From the NCBI GenBank assembly GCA_902749685.1, contig CACVKW010000228.1, positions 1 to 64,000 of the forward strand: a stretch of 64,000 nt of DNA. Direction: 5' to 3'. Positions 1 through 7,983 of this stretch are shown piece after piece. The stretch comes from Olavius sp. associated proteobacterium Delta 1 (GTDB taxonomy: Bacteria > Desulfobacterota > Desulfobacteria > Desulfobacterales > JAFDCJ01). The first letter of the stretch is position 1. Every line of letters starts with the position of its first letter. The notes below the pieces were generated by a model. The model had not been told where the DNA came from, did not search any database, and worked only from the letters and a program-made list of their open reading frames with translations. The position numbers and the translations under genes were made by a program.

Positions 1-36
1 CAACCTGATTTCTAAATCACTAATTTCCCGTTTATA

Positions 37-61
37 ACTGCCTGTTTTTATTAAAGGCAGT
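37..61. repeat. Small stem-loop near the left edge
   Basis: Arms ACTGCCT (37-43) and AGGCAGT (55-61) form a perfect 7-bp stem around an 11-nt T-rich loop. No strong T tract follows on either strand, so a terminator role is uncertain. It lies downstream of the minus-strand dioxygenase gene and might end its transcript, or belong to another cassette-type element. Nothing else convincing is visible in positions 1-110. Confidence 0.3.
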
Positions 62-119
62 ATTTGATTTTCAAATTATTTTGGACAGCAATGATTTCAT
101 ATCTTGCTGTACAATTCTA

Positions 120-202
120 TTATCTCCACATCACAGGCAGAAAATAGCAGAGCGAGAAACGAGCGACTATTTTTGATGTACGCGTGCATGTGATTGTTAG
201 CA
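120..202 (-). repeat. attC-like imperfect hairpin downstream of the dioxygenase gene
   Basis: On the minus strand this starts with GCTAAC a few bases after the dioxygenase stop codon. It folds with ATCACA/TGTGAT outer arms and AAAATAG/CTATTTT inner arms, separated by asymmetric bulges. Size (about 80 bp), position just after a stop codon, and imperfect palindromy resemble an integron attC site. The far end lacks a clean canonical R' box, so this is either a degraded attC or a chance hairpin. Confidence 0.3.
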
Positions 203-208
203 TTGATG

Positions 209-1009
209 CTACCAAAGATATACGCTCGATTTTTTGTTCATAATACTCAATTCATAATATTCCTTACAAACCGTTTGGGCTAGGCCATAACATACATGCA
301 ATGGCATCAAATGCTCCTCTCTGGGATGACAATACCTCGCAAACGGAGCCTGTTTCCAATTTTCGAGCCTTTGAGTTCTTTCTTCCTCGTCAATTTCGGG
401 ATTTGAACAGGTTTCAATTAACCAATGCTCGAAAGTCTCGTTCATAGCTTTTGAGTCACTGGTTTCGGTAGCAAAAAAAGCTTTCATATTATGGAATGAA
501 AATCCCGAGCCAATCACGAGCAACTCGTCATACTTCACACTCGAAAGAGCTTTACCTATTCTTATGTGTTCAGCAGGGTTAAGGCCTTGTACCAGAGACA
601 GCTGGATACAAGGCACATCAGCCTCTGGATACATTATTTTTAGCGGAACAAACAAACCGTGATCAAAGCCTCTTTGATTATCGAGTCCGGCTTCTATACT
701 TGCGTCTCTCAATAACCGGTGGGCCTGTTCAGCCAGGAACGGCTCTCCTGGACAAGGATATTCAATATCGTAAGATTCTTCTGGAAACCCGTAATAATCG
801 TAAATAAGTGAAGGGCTCACTCCGGAAGCAACGGTGGCTATTTTTTCTTCCCAGTGTGCACTTAGCAAGATAATGGCTGATGGTTTCTTGATTTTGGTTA
901 CGACAACCTTTAAGTTTTCAACCATTTCCAGATGACCTTCGTCCCCGAGAAGTGGCATAGGGCCACCACCATGAGACAAAAACAATACACGAGGCTTCTT
1001 ATCTTTCAT
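209..1009 (-). CDS. LigB/DODA-family extradiol ring-cleavage dioxygenase
   Basis: Predicted non-haem iron (or zinc) dioxygenase of the class III extradiol / DODA (YgiD-like) family, about 266 residues. The family N-terminal motif LFLSHGGGP is present, followed by LLSAHWE, a FDHGLFVPL segment and a GSGFSFHNM segment, which hold the metal-binding and catalytic histidines in this family. I chose the ATG at 1009 (MKDKKPR...) because a longer reading would add about 23 residues of unrelated sequence and a purine-rich RBS (GTGTGGGG) precedes 1009. Natural substrate is unknown; family members cleave catechol-type rings. It sits between two attC-like hairpins and downstream of higA, with no promoter of its own visible, as expected for a gene cassette. 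Confidence 0.8.
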   Translation of the reverse strand: MKDKKPRVLFLSHGGGPMPLLGDEGHLEMVENLKVVVTKIKKPSAIILLSAHWEEKIATVASGVSPSLIYDYYGFPEESYDIEYPCPGEPFLAEQAHRLLRDASIEAGLDNQRGFDHGLFVPLKIMYPEADVPCIQLSLVQGLNPAEHIRIGKALSSVKYDELLVIGSGFSFHNMKAFFATETSDSKAMNETFEHWLIETCSNPEIDEEERTQRLENWKQAPFARYCHPREEHLMPLHVCYGLAQTVCKEYYELSIMNKKSSVYLW

Positions 1010-1030
1010 TCCCCACACCTTGCCCGATAT

Positions 1031-1134
1031 ATAATGCGTCCCGGAATGAGCTACTGGCCACCACACTTTGAGGACCAAAGAGCTTTACGCAAACCACCCG
1101 GCTTTTCCTGTCAGCTCCATCCCGCTCGTTATGC
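1031..1134 (-). repeat. attC-like imperfect inverted repeat between higA and the dioxygenase gene
   Basis: Arms at 1031-1052 and 1113-1132 are imperfect reverse complements. On the plus strand the right end carries GTTATGC (1128-1134), a common attC R-box form. The left end reads ATATAAT where a canonical RYYYAAC box would be expected, so one core box is degenerate. The higA stop codon lies inside the box, a common arrangement in integron cassettes. No integrase gene is visible in the window. Confidence 0.35.
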
Positions 1135-1464
1135 CATGGGGCTATTCCCGGATACTGTTTCTGAGGTTTTAACCGGAATAATTCGTCGCTCAATGTCAGT
1201 CCAAATTTTACGTTTCATCATTCGCAAATCATATTCAGTCTGTAAATTCAGCCAAAATTGAGCTTCGACACCAAAATATCGCTGCAGTCTCAAAGCAGTG
1301 TCGGCGGTAATAGCTCTTTTCCCGTTGACGATCTCACTAATTCTATTTGGAGGAACAGAAAGATCGCGGGAAAGCTTATTTATGCTGATGCCTAACTGGT
1401 CCATGAAATCTTCACGCAAAATTTCACCTGGGGTTATCGGATCAAGTAGTTTATTCGTTTTCAT
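1129..1464 (-). CDS. higA: HigA-type antitoxin (XRE-family HTH)
   Basis: 111 residues with the HigA signature: an N-terminal ITPGEILREDFMDQLG segment, an XRE helix-turn-helix at about residues 18-60 (INKLSRDLSVPPNRISEIVN) and the LRLQRYFGVEAQFWLNLQ stretch typical of HigA/VapI proteins. It normally binds the HigB RNase and represses its own operon. It lies 9 bp downstream of the full-length higB frame. Here higB carries a nonsense codon, so HigA may now be only a DNA-binding protein acting at the palindrome at 1763-1781. Length is normal for the family. Confidence 0.85.
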   Translation of the reverse strand: MKTNKLLDPITPGEILREDFMDQLGISINKLSRDLSVPPNRISEIVNGKRAITADTALRLQRYFGVEAQFWLNLQTEYDLRMMKRKIWTDIERRIIPVKTSETVSGNSPMA

Positions 1465-1473
1465 ATTTTTACC

Positions 1474-1752
1474 TCAATGATAATCGACAATTTGAGCATT
1501 AAACGCATTACCATCATGCCACTCGAAACAAACACGCCATTGATTGTTAATACCAATGGCGTATTGTCATTTTCTATCTCCCTTCAAAGAATGAAACTTG
1601 TTGCCGGGATTGAGCATTAACGCTTCACGACTTGGTGCGGCATGAAGAACCATAAGCCTTTTTCTTGCCTGTTTTTCAAACGATTGAAAACGGCGGACAC
1701 GTTGGTCGTTGAACAGTTTTTCTGTATCTCGACAGGTAAACGATTTGACCAT
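1474..1752 (-). pseudogene. higB: higB toxin gene with one in-frame stop
   Basis: A HigB/RelE-family mRNA interferase frame of 92 codons, the normal family length, interrupted by TGA at 1567-1569 (codon 62). The first 61 residues end in the conserved LKGDRK; the next 30 codons, in the same frame, encode QYAIGINNQWRVCFEW and continue to a conserved VDYH end, as in intact HigB proteins. The family has Gly at the interrupted position, so a single GGA-to-TGA change explains it. The C-terminal half, lost by this stop, carries the conserved W-R-x-x-F region needed for the toxin fold, so the product is probably inactive. Confidence 0.85.
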
Positions 1753-1758
1753 ACGCGC

Positions 1759-1787
1759 ACAGTATTACGCTAAACGTAATATGTCAA
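1759..1787 (-). promoter_or_regulatory. higBA promoter with palindromic operator
   Basis: On the minus strand a perfect -35 TTGACA (1782-1787) is followed by a 17-bp spacer and a weak -10 TACTGT (1759-1764). The spacer is filled by the inverted repeat TATTACG-N5-CGTAATA (1763-1781), a plausible HigA operator. The predicted transcription start falls at or within a base or two of the higB ATG (1752), and no RBS is visible, so the transcript may be leaderless. Confidence 0.6.
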
Positions 1788-1857
1788 GCAGATTAACCCA
1801 AATGTTGTAAAGGTATTTTCACCTGTATTTATGGGGATTGTAATGAGGGCGGGGTGA

Positions 1858-2367
1858 TTATTGCGCCGATAAGGATATGACGCCGGCTTTGCTGGGTGAA
1901 TAGGCATTGCCGTTGAGCTCCGGCAGCTTACCGGAAATCGAGGCGATGTTGACGATGGACCCCCGAACCTCATTGGCGATCATATATTTTCCGACGGCCT
2001 GGCAGCACAGAAACACGCCTTTCAAATTTACAGCCATCACCCGGTCCCAAATTTCTTCATCAAGTTCGGCAATCCCGCCGCCCATGAAAATCCCGGCATT
2101 ATTGACCAGGATGTCAATTTTGTCGAACGTATCCAAAGCCTTTTGCACCATCCCATTCACGTCCGCGCTTTTGGACACATCCGCCTTGATGACCAGCGCC
2201 CTGCAACCCAGACGGCGAATCTTATCGGCAACTGTCTCGGCCATTTCGTTATTTTTATAGTAATTTACACCGATATCCGCGCCTGCTTCGGCAAATTTCA
2301 GGGCAATTCCGCTGCCGATACCCTGGCTGGCTCCGGTGATAATCGCCACCTTACCTTCAAGTTTCAT
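1858..2367 (-). pseudogene. 3'-truncated short-chain dehydrogenase/reductase
   Basis: The N-terminal two thirds of a classical SDR (FabG-like). It has the TGASQGIG cofactor motif, NNAG, and the catalytic Ser (NIASISG) and Tyr/Lys (YSPSKAG). After AGVISLSAQ the frame stops at residue 169, while family members run to about 250 residues and need the missing C-terminus for substrate binding and tetramer contacts. The natural ATG overlaps the radical SAM stop by 11 bp, so the two were translationally coupled. The truncation point faces the HigBA cassette, suggesting that insertion or deletion there removed the 3' end. Confidence 0.75.
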
Positions 2368-3676
2368 TGAATTTTTCCTTCGGCGGATTGAAATACCCGA
2401 ACTTTAATTTCGGAAATTGCCTGCGAACACGATTGAGCAAATTTTCCATCCCGATGGGCTCGTCATGTTCAGCGACAGAATTCATTTCTTGCCAGTATCG
2501 AATCGGATCAAAATTCAGGTTGCGCCATTGAATCAGGTGAATGGGGTATTTTTGCAGAAACCCGGTGAGGGCATCGAATTCCTGGGGCGTGTCGGTAAAA
2601 CCCGGGCTGTTAAGATAATTAATGGCGACAAATTTTTTGCCTGCCAGGGCAACTTCAATGCTCTTTAGTACATCTGCAAACCGGTAACCATTGGGCCGGA
2701 AATAGGCATGATAACATGTTTCCCGCACGCTGTTCATGCTGACCCGCACACTGTCCAGCCCGGCATCGAAAAGTTGTCCAAGAATTTCAGGCCGGCTGCC
2801 GTTGGTGTTCATGTTGATGGTACCGTGCAGGGTTTGTGAGCGAATTTGTCTGATGGCCGGTTCAATCACATCGGCTGCCAGCAGGGGATCACCTTCACAG
2901 CCCTGGCCGAAACTGACCACGCTGTTTTTCACCCGATTAATATGGGCTAAGGCCACCTGGGTGATCTCCTCCGGCGACGGCGTAAACCTGATACGATCCT
3001 GGCTGTGCGGAATTCCGGTTTCGTTTTGCAGCGACAAACATCCCAGACAGCGGGCGTTGCACTGTTTGGCGGTCGGCAGCGGCGCCTCATAACGGCCCAG
3101 AAAAAAATTTTTGCCGGCCGGACATCCATATTGCAGCGCGCAGTTTTCAAGATGCGCTCTCAACCGGTTGGCGGGTAGTTTTTTATGCATAACTTCTACC
3201 CCGGCAATCACATCTTCGCGCTTCATCTGTCGCAAATCCTGGCGCGGTTCCGAATCAACCCTGACCACGGCCGTCCGAAAATTGCCCCGCTGCCATCCCA
3301 CAGCCCCGTATGAGAACAAGGGTAAATACCCGGCTTTTTTTGTTTCCCGGTATGCACTGATATGCGTTATGACGTAACCGGGCGAGTTAAAAGCGGCCAC
3401 CGGATAAAGGGGTTCACCGGGGGCATAAGGATTTTCCCTCACCGTTTCGGTTTTGCCGGTTGCTAAATTGTATAAAACCGGCCTGCGCTCCGGCAGATAC
3501 ATCAACTCGCTGCCGTAAGGCATCTTGCGCGTGTTCGCAGCTTTCAAAGGTGAGAGCAGGGATCCCTCCATGCCCACGGCTGCGTATCCTATCAACTCAA
3601 ATATTTCGCCGGCCTGGTTGGCGACCACGGCGGTTAGCATGGGATTGGTTTTTGTGTCTGATTGTTTTTTAGCCAC
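2357..3676 (-). CDS. Radical SAM protein with CX3CX2C cluster motif
   Basis: 439 residues starting at GTG (RBS GGGAGAG). The radical SAM [4Fe-4S] motif is CNARCLGC (C206, C210, C213), followed by a TIM-barrel region with VSFGQGCEGDPLL and INMNTNGSRPEIL, typical SAM-contact and beta-strand motifs. About 200 residues precede the core: this part has no domain I recognise, but has CALQYGC (C179, C185) that could ligate metal. The reaction is unknown. It is coupled to a truncated SDR downstream and divergent from rubrerythrin. The spacing CX3CX2C is the common class, but placing it after a long N-terminal region is less usual. Confidence 0.8.
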   Translation of the reverse strand: MAKKQSDTKTNPMLTAVVANQAGEIFELIGYAAVGMEGSLLSPLKAANTRKMPYGSELMYLPERRPVLYNLATGKTETVRENPYAPGEPLYPVAAFNSPGYVITHISAYRETKKAGYLPLFSYGAVGWQRGNFRTAVVRVDSEPRQDLRQMKREDVIAGVEVMHKKLPANRLRAHLENCALQYGCPAGKNFFLGRYEAPLPTAKQCNARCLGCLSLQNETGIPHSQDRIRFTPSPEEITQVALAHINRVKNSVVSFGQGCEGDPLLAADVIEPAIRQIRSQTLHGTINMNTNGSRPEILGQLFDAGLDSVRVSMNSVRETCYHAYFRPNGYRFADVLKSIEVALAGKKFVAINYLNSPGFTDTPQEFDALTGFLQKYPIHLIQWRNLNFDPIRYWQEMNSVAEHDEPIGMENLLNRVRRQFPKLKFGYFNPPKEKFNET

Positions 3677-3800
3677 TTGCTCTCCCGCATCAGTTTTAAC
3701 TTTTCATGATCTAGCAAAAGTCAGTAAATTCCACAAGTGCTATGTAGAAGCTATTTCAAGTTTCGATTCGGAAAATATAAATTATTAGCCATCTTTTATA

Positions 3801-3838
3801 TTGACAGTTAATTTAGGAATCCTTATTAAAACTATAAT
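3801..3838 (+). promoter_or_regulatory. Candidate sigma70 promoter for rubrerythrin
   Basis: A perfect -35 TTGACA (3801-3806) is followed after 17 bp by TATTAA (3824-3829); a second, perfect TATAAT lies at 3833-3838 but at 26-bp spacing. Either could serve as the -10. The region 3677-3893 between the divergent radical SAM and rubrerythrin genes is otherwise AT-rich and empty. Confidence 0.5.
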
Positions 3839-3893
3839 CATTCTCTTTAAAGAACCGATCACCAACAACCCACCCAAAAAGGAAGGATAAAAA

Positions 3894-4316
3894 ATGGCTA
3901 CTTTAAAAGACAGCAAAACAGAACAAAACTTAAAGGATGCTTTTGCCGGTGAATCACAGGCAAACCGACGTTACCTGTATTTTGCCGCTAAGGCTGATGT
4001 CGAGGGCTACAACGACGTTGCCGCGGTTTTCCGCTCAACCGGGGAAGGCGAAACCGGCCATGCTCACGGTCACCTGGAATACCTGGAAGAAGTCGGTGAT
4101 CCCGCCACCGGTCTGCCCATCGGTCCGACTGACGCAAACCTGAAAGCCGCCATCGCGGGCGAAACCCACGAGTACACCGACATGTATCCCGGCATGGCCA
4201 AAAGTGCCCGGGAAGAAGGTTTCGATGAAATTGCCGACTGGTTTGAAACCCTGGCCAAAGCCGAGCGCTCCCACGCCAATCGTTTTCAAAAAGCGCTGGA
4301 CAATTTAGGTGACTAA
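3894..4316 (+). CDS. Rubrerythrin, short form without rubredoxin domain
   Basis: 140-residue ferritin-like diiron protein. It shows the paired helices with [16 protein letters not shown], the [13 protein letters not shown] Exx-H metal-binding stretch, a second [11 protein letters not shown] segment and [10 protein letters not shown] with the final ExxH. The C-terminal rubredoxin-like FeS4 domain of classical rubrerythrin is missing, so it must take electrons from another donor. Likely role is reduction of hydrogen peroxide in the cytoplasm of an anaerobe. RBS AGGAAGG precedes the ATG. The CCG-domain Fe-S protein and DUF3501 gene downstream form a recurrent group with rubrerythrin and may supply electrons. 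Confidence 0.92.
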   Translation: MATLKDSKTEQNLKDAFAGESQANRRYLYFAAKADVEGYNDVAAVFRSTGEGETGHAHGHLEYLEEVGDPATGLPIGPTDANLKAAIAGETHEYTDMYPGMAKSAREEGFDEIADWFETLAKAERSHANRFQKALDNLGD

Positions 4317-4332
4317 CCGCAGTGGCAACTAA

Positions 4333-4450
4333 AGGTGTCAGGTTTCCGGCGTCAGGGAGTTAAGTCGCTTTATCCTGACACCTGAAGCCTTCAGTGCAGT
4401 TTCATATAAGATGTCAGACTTTCTATCGGCTCTCCTGACACCTGAAACCT
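4333..4450. repeat. CTGACACCTGAA-type repeat cluster between rubrerythrin and Fe-S protein genes
   Basis: AGGTGTCAGG (4333-4342) and CCTGACACCT (4374-4383) form a perfect 10-bp inverted repeat with a 31-nt loop. The motif CCTGACACCTGAA recurs at 4434-4446. A related copy (CTGACACCTGACACCC) lies at 20320-20335 upstream of the amidase/peptidase genes. These look like copies of a dispersed intergenic repeat. The hairpin could also attenuate read-through from rubrerythrin. Confidence 0.5.
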
Positions 4451-4530
4451 GATCCGCCTTCGGCGGAAAACCTAATATAGTTTTACGTCCCGGCAATCGC
4501 GCCAAAAGCAATACATTGGGAGAACACGAT

Positions 4531-5877
4531 ATGTCTGCACCTATAAAAGGTAGTGGTGAAGGAGGTCTCAAAACCCCGCAGCGGCATCCACTGGATTGGA
4601 AAAACCCTGATTTTTACAATGAAAAATCCCTGTTTAAAGAACTGGAGCGGGTTTTCGATATCTGCCACGGATGCCGTCGCTGCTTCAACCTGTGCAATGC
4701 CTTTCCAACACTGTTTGACGCGGTCGATGAGTCGGAAACGATGGAGTTGGACGGGGTCCCCAAAAAGGTCTTTTGGGATGTGGTGGATCATTGTTATTTG
4801 TGCGACATCTGCTTTATGACCAAATGTCCTTATGTCCCGCCCCATGAGTGGAATTTGGACTTCCCTCACCTCATGCTGCGAGCCAAGGCGGTAAATTTCA
4901 AAAAAGGTGAAACTAAATTCCGGGACAAGTTTTTGACTTCCACCGACCGCAACGGCAAGTTATTTAGCATCCCTCTGGTGGCTCAACTGGTGAACACAGC
5001 CAACAAGATCGGGTTTGCCCGCAAGATGCTGCAAAGTGTTCTCGGCATTCACGCTGAGGCCGATCTTCCCGCCTACCAGAGTGACACGTTGAAAAAAAGA
5101 GCCGCCCGCAGGCCCAAGGTGGATTTGACTCCCGAACCCACTGATATGACCACCGGCAAAGTGGCGCTTTTCGGCACCTGCTACGGCAACTACAATGAGC
5201 CCGGTCCGGGTGAAGACCTGATGACTGTCTTTGAACACAATGGTATTCCCGTGATTCTGGCCCAGGATGTCCAGTGCTGCGGCATGCCCAAATTAGAGTT
5301 GGGTGATTTGGCGGCTATTCAAAGTGCCCGGGATGCGAATATTCCGGTTCTGGCCGGGCTGGTGGATGAAGGATGGGATCTCACGGCCCTGGTGCCCTCC
5401 TGCGTGTTAATGTTCAAACAGGAGCTGCCGCTGTTTTTCCCGGATGACCTGCAGGTGCTGAAGGTCCGCGATGCCTTTTTCGATCCTTTTGAATATCTCG
5501 CGCTGCGCCACAAAGAAGACAAACTCAAGTCCGACTTTAAGACTTCGCTGGGCAAAGTTGCCTATCATGCGGCCTGCCATCAGCGGGTGCAGAATTTCGG
5601 CATGAAAACTCGTGATATCCTCCAGCTGGTGACGGACACTCAAGTCGAAACCATCGAGCGCTGCTCCGGCCACGACGGTACCTATGCCGTTAAAAAGGAG
5701 TTCTTTGACGCTTCCATGAAAATTGTCAGACCGGTTGCCGGCCGGGTGAAAAAGGCTGAGCCCGATCACTACGGCAGCGATTGTCCCATGGCCGGTCACC
5801 ACGTGGCCCAGGGGATCGGAGACGGCAGCGATGCCGAGCACCCGATCACATTGCTGCGCAAGGCGTATGGAATATAA
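4531..5877 (+). CDS. CCG-domain Fe-S oxidoreductase (GlpC/HdrD-like)
   Basis: 448 residues. I chose ATG 4531 over the in-frame TTG at 4516 because GGGAG lies 8 nt before it. Two ferredoxin-type clusters are seen: C45, C48, C51, C55 and C88, C91, C94, C99. Two CCG (cysteine-rich) domains follow, marked by QCCGMPKLE and HAACHQRVQ, with a final CSGHDGT and DCPMAGHH. This is the GlpC / heterodisulfide-reductase D architecture, an electron-transfer subunit usually at the membrane face. The next gene starts one base after its stop. With rubrerythrin and DUF3501 it forms a conserved group, probably a reductant route for peroxide detoxification. Confidence 0.85.
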   Translation: MSAPIKGSGEGGLKTPQRHPLDWKNPDFYNEKSLFKELERVFDICHGCRRCFNLCNAFPTLFDAVDESETMELDGVPKKVFWDVVDHCYLCDICFMTKCPYVPPHEWNLDFPHLMLRAKAVNFKKGETKFRDKFLTSTDRNGKLFSIPLVAQLVNTANKIGFARKMLQSVLGIHAEADLPAYQSDTLKKRAARRPKVDLTPEPTDMTTGKVALFGTCYGNYNEPGPGEDLMTVFEHNGIPVILAQDVQCCGMPKLELGDLAAIQSARDANIPVLAGLVDEGWDLTALVPSCVLMFKQELPLFFPDDLQVLKVRDAFFDPFEYLALRHKEDKLKSDFKTSLGKVAYHAACHQRVQNFGMKTRDILQLVTDTQVETIERCSGHDGTYAVKKEFFDASMKIVRPVAGRVKKAEPDHYGSDCPMAGHHVAQGIGDGSDAEHPITLLRKAYGI

Positions 5878-5878
5878 A

Positions 5879-6463
5879 ATGAAAACACTAACCCGCGAAG
5901 ATTTATATAGCCTGGAAAAATACGCGGAAATTCGTCCCCAATTCCGAACCCGGGTTATCGGGCATAAAAAAAATCGAAATGTACCCATCGGCCCCCATGC
6001 AACGCTGTATTTCGAGGATCGCCTGACTATCCAGTACCAGATACAGGAAATGCTGCGTATCGAGCGTATTTTCGAACCCGGCGGGATTCAGGAGGAACTG
6101 GATGTCTACAACCCCTTGATCCCGGATGGTGGAAACTGGAAAGCGACCTTTATGATCGAATACGAAGATCCCGCTGAACGCAAACCGGCTTTATCTAAAA
6201 TGATCGGTATCGAACGCAGGGTGCAGATTAAAGTGGAAGGTTATGACCCGGTAATTCCCATCGCCAATGAGGATCTGATTCGGGAAACTGAAAACAAGAC
6301 GTCATCGGTCCATTTTCTGCGCTTCGAGTTTCCGCCTGAGACGATTGCTGCCGCCAAAGAAGGGGCCGCAATTTCAATCGCCATCGATCATCCCGCCTAC
6401 CGCCACCAAACAGATGCGCTCCCGGAGGCGACACGCGCATCTCTCGTCAATGACCTTGATTGA
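5879..6463 (+). CDS. DUF3501 family protein
   Basis: 194 residues from ATG 5879, which begins one base after the stop of the Fe-S protein, indicating coupled translation. The N-terminus MKTLTREDLYSLEKYAEIR and the IGPHATLYFEDRLTIQYQIQEMLRIERIF segment match the DUF3501 family as I know it. No catalytic motif, signal peptide or membrane segment is visible. Function is unknown. The family is repeatedly found beside rubrerythrin and CCG-domain Fe-S proteins, so a role in that redox module is likely (inference). Confidence 0.8.
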   Translation: MKTLTREDLYSLEKYAEIRPQFRTRVIGHKKNRNVPIGPHATLYFEDRLTIQYQIQEMLRIERIFEPGGIQEELDVYNPLIPDGGNWKATFMIEYEDPAERKPALSKMIGIERRVQIKVEGYDPVIPIANEDLIRETENKTSSVHFLRFEFPPETIAAAKEGAAISIAIDHPAYRHQTDALPEATRASLVNDLD

Positions 6464-6555
6464 AAATCCGCGATAGCGTAACCCAATCGGCTGTATATAT
6501 CGGCACCCGGGACTTTTTTTCACTCACAGAATGCACAGAGTTCCCAGAGTCTATT

Positions 6556-6588
6556 TGATCTGAATTCCAGAGAGGGGAATTCAGATCA
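6556..6588. repeat. Strong perfect stem-loop after the rubrerythrin cluster
   Basis: TGATCTGAATTCC (6556-6568) and GGAATTCAGATCA (6576-6588) pair perfectly over 13 bp with a 7-nt AGAGAGG loop. No T tract follows on either strand, so it is not a classical intrinsic terminator, though it could protect the 3' end of the upstream mRNA or be an operator. Confidence 0.6.
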
Positions 6589-6967
6589 TTGCTGCCATTC
6601 CGCTGGCCCGGGATCATCGATATCAATCTAACCGTTCTATGGATCTGGCTTAAACCAGTTGTCCGGCAGGGGATTGATCGCCGGTCTGATGCGGGATACC
6701 TCTTTTAAAAGGGATCGACGAACCAGACCAAAAATATACATTTTCTCCGTGTTCTCTGTTTGCTGGAACGACTGCAGGCAGCGTGTGTGACAAAACGATC
6801 CCTCTTTCCAGTCTAGCATTAAGTGATTATGGTCACTAATGTGCCTGAATTTTAAATGCATATCCGAATGTCGATCGCTTTTGATCTAAATCAATGAAAT
6901 TTTCCTTAGGCTAAAATAGATATCAGAAGTTTAATACCCGAAATGATCGTGACAGGAGCCGTTGCTT
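6589..6967. other. Intergenic stretch without a convincing gene
   Basis: About 380 bp between the stem-loop and the PAS relic. A 74-codon minus-strand frame (6637-6861) exists but has no recognisable family and includes low-information text such as TENTEKM, so I do not call it. An AT-rich block with AAATTTTCCTTAGGCTAAAATAGA just before 6960 may carry the promoter of the former PAS-SpoIIE gene. Confidence 0.4.
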
Positions 6968-7865
6968 ATGCCACCGGAATTACGAAATCTAAAAGAATCC
7001 AACGAGTTTTTGAACCTTTTACTCGACAATATAAATTCGGCCGTTCTGATTGCCGATGAGAATTTGCAGATCCATCAGTTTAACAATTCTTTTTTGAACC
7101 TATTTGACACCGCAGCGGAATGCACTTTGGAGACCGGTTTTGGCGAAGCCTCCGGGTGTGTCCAGGCTATCCTGGAAAACAAACCCTGCGGCGAGACCTC
7201 ACAATGTGCCGACTGTATTCTGCGCCGCTCCCTGGTCCACAATCTGATCGATAACGCACCGGTGCACAAGCAATCGCTAAATCGAGTGTCCTACATTAAC
7301 GGTGAACCCTTGACGAAACACCTCCGATTCAGCACGCGTTCGATTATGTTTCAGGGGCAACCACTGCGAACTGCTGTCACCGGATATCGTGTTAAACAAA
7401 CTGGACCACTTCTTCCCGTTTGAGCGATTCGACAGCTTTTTCAGCATTATTTACATGACCATCGACGTTAAGGACGGTTGGTTTGACTATAGCTGTGCCG
7501 GCCATCCGTCTCCCGTATTAATCCGTTCAGATGGTACCATGGATCTTCTTGACCAGCGCGGACCGATCATCGGATTTGGAGCAGAAAAGCCGTTCGGCCA
7601 GACCTCAATCCAGCTCCAGGCCGGTGACCGGGTAGTCCTGTATACCGACGGTCTCCTTGAGTCCCGCAATGCAGCCGGTGATTATTTCGGCAAACCCGGG
7701 CTTTATGATGTTCTAAAAAACCATCGCAATGAGCCGATTCTGGCCATGGTGGACGCTGTATATGCAAAAATAAAAGATTTCCGTCAACAGGCAGCGCCGG
7801 ATGATGATATAAGCTTATTGGCTGTAGAATATAATGGAAGCAAACAACTGAACTATACCATTTAG
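6968..7865 (+). pseudogene. PAS-SpoIIE phosphatase gene with internal deletion and frameshift
   Basis: The first frame (ATG 6968, to about 7370) encodes a PAS-like sensor: LLDNINSAVLIADENLQIHQFN and the Cys-rich CGETSQCADCILRR segment. The second frame (to 7865) encodes the C-terminal half of a PP2C/SpoIIE phosphatase: SPDIVLNKLDHFFPFERF, YSCAGHPSPVL, LYTDGLLESRN and PDDDISLLAVEY. The PAS end and the phosphatase N-terminus, with its metal-binding GDYYD and DVSGHG motifs, are absent, and the two frames differ. The sense resumes at about 7374 (LSPDIV). An out-of-frame internal deletion of well over 100 codons is the simplest explanation. The remaining phosphatase half cannot bind both metals. 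Confidence 0.75.
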
Positions 7866-7983
7866 GCGGGCTCCATTTCCTGGGTCGGCAGGAACAAAAT
7901 CTCGTGAATTAAATGACAATTGCTTTTGATATCTGAATAAGCAAGATTTGACTATGGCTCTGACCTGTTAGCAGGCTTTAAGC

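Noticed and set aside
1567-1569. In-frame TGA in higB as a selenocysteine codon
   Set aside because: The family residue at this position is Gly, not Cys, there is no redox role in HigB, and no convincing SECIS-like hairpin follows. A nonsense mutation is simpler.
6637-6861. 74-codon minus-strand frame in the gap after DUF3501
   Set aside because: No family match that I recognise, no clear RBS, and low-information sequence; it spans a repeat-rich intergenic area.
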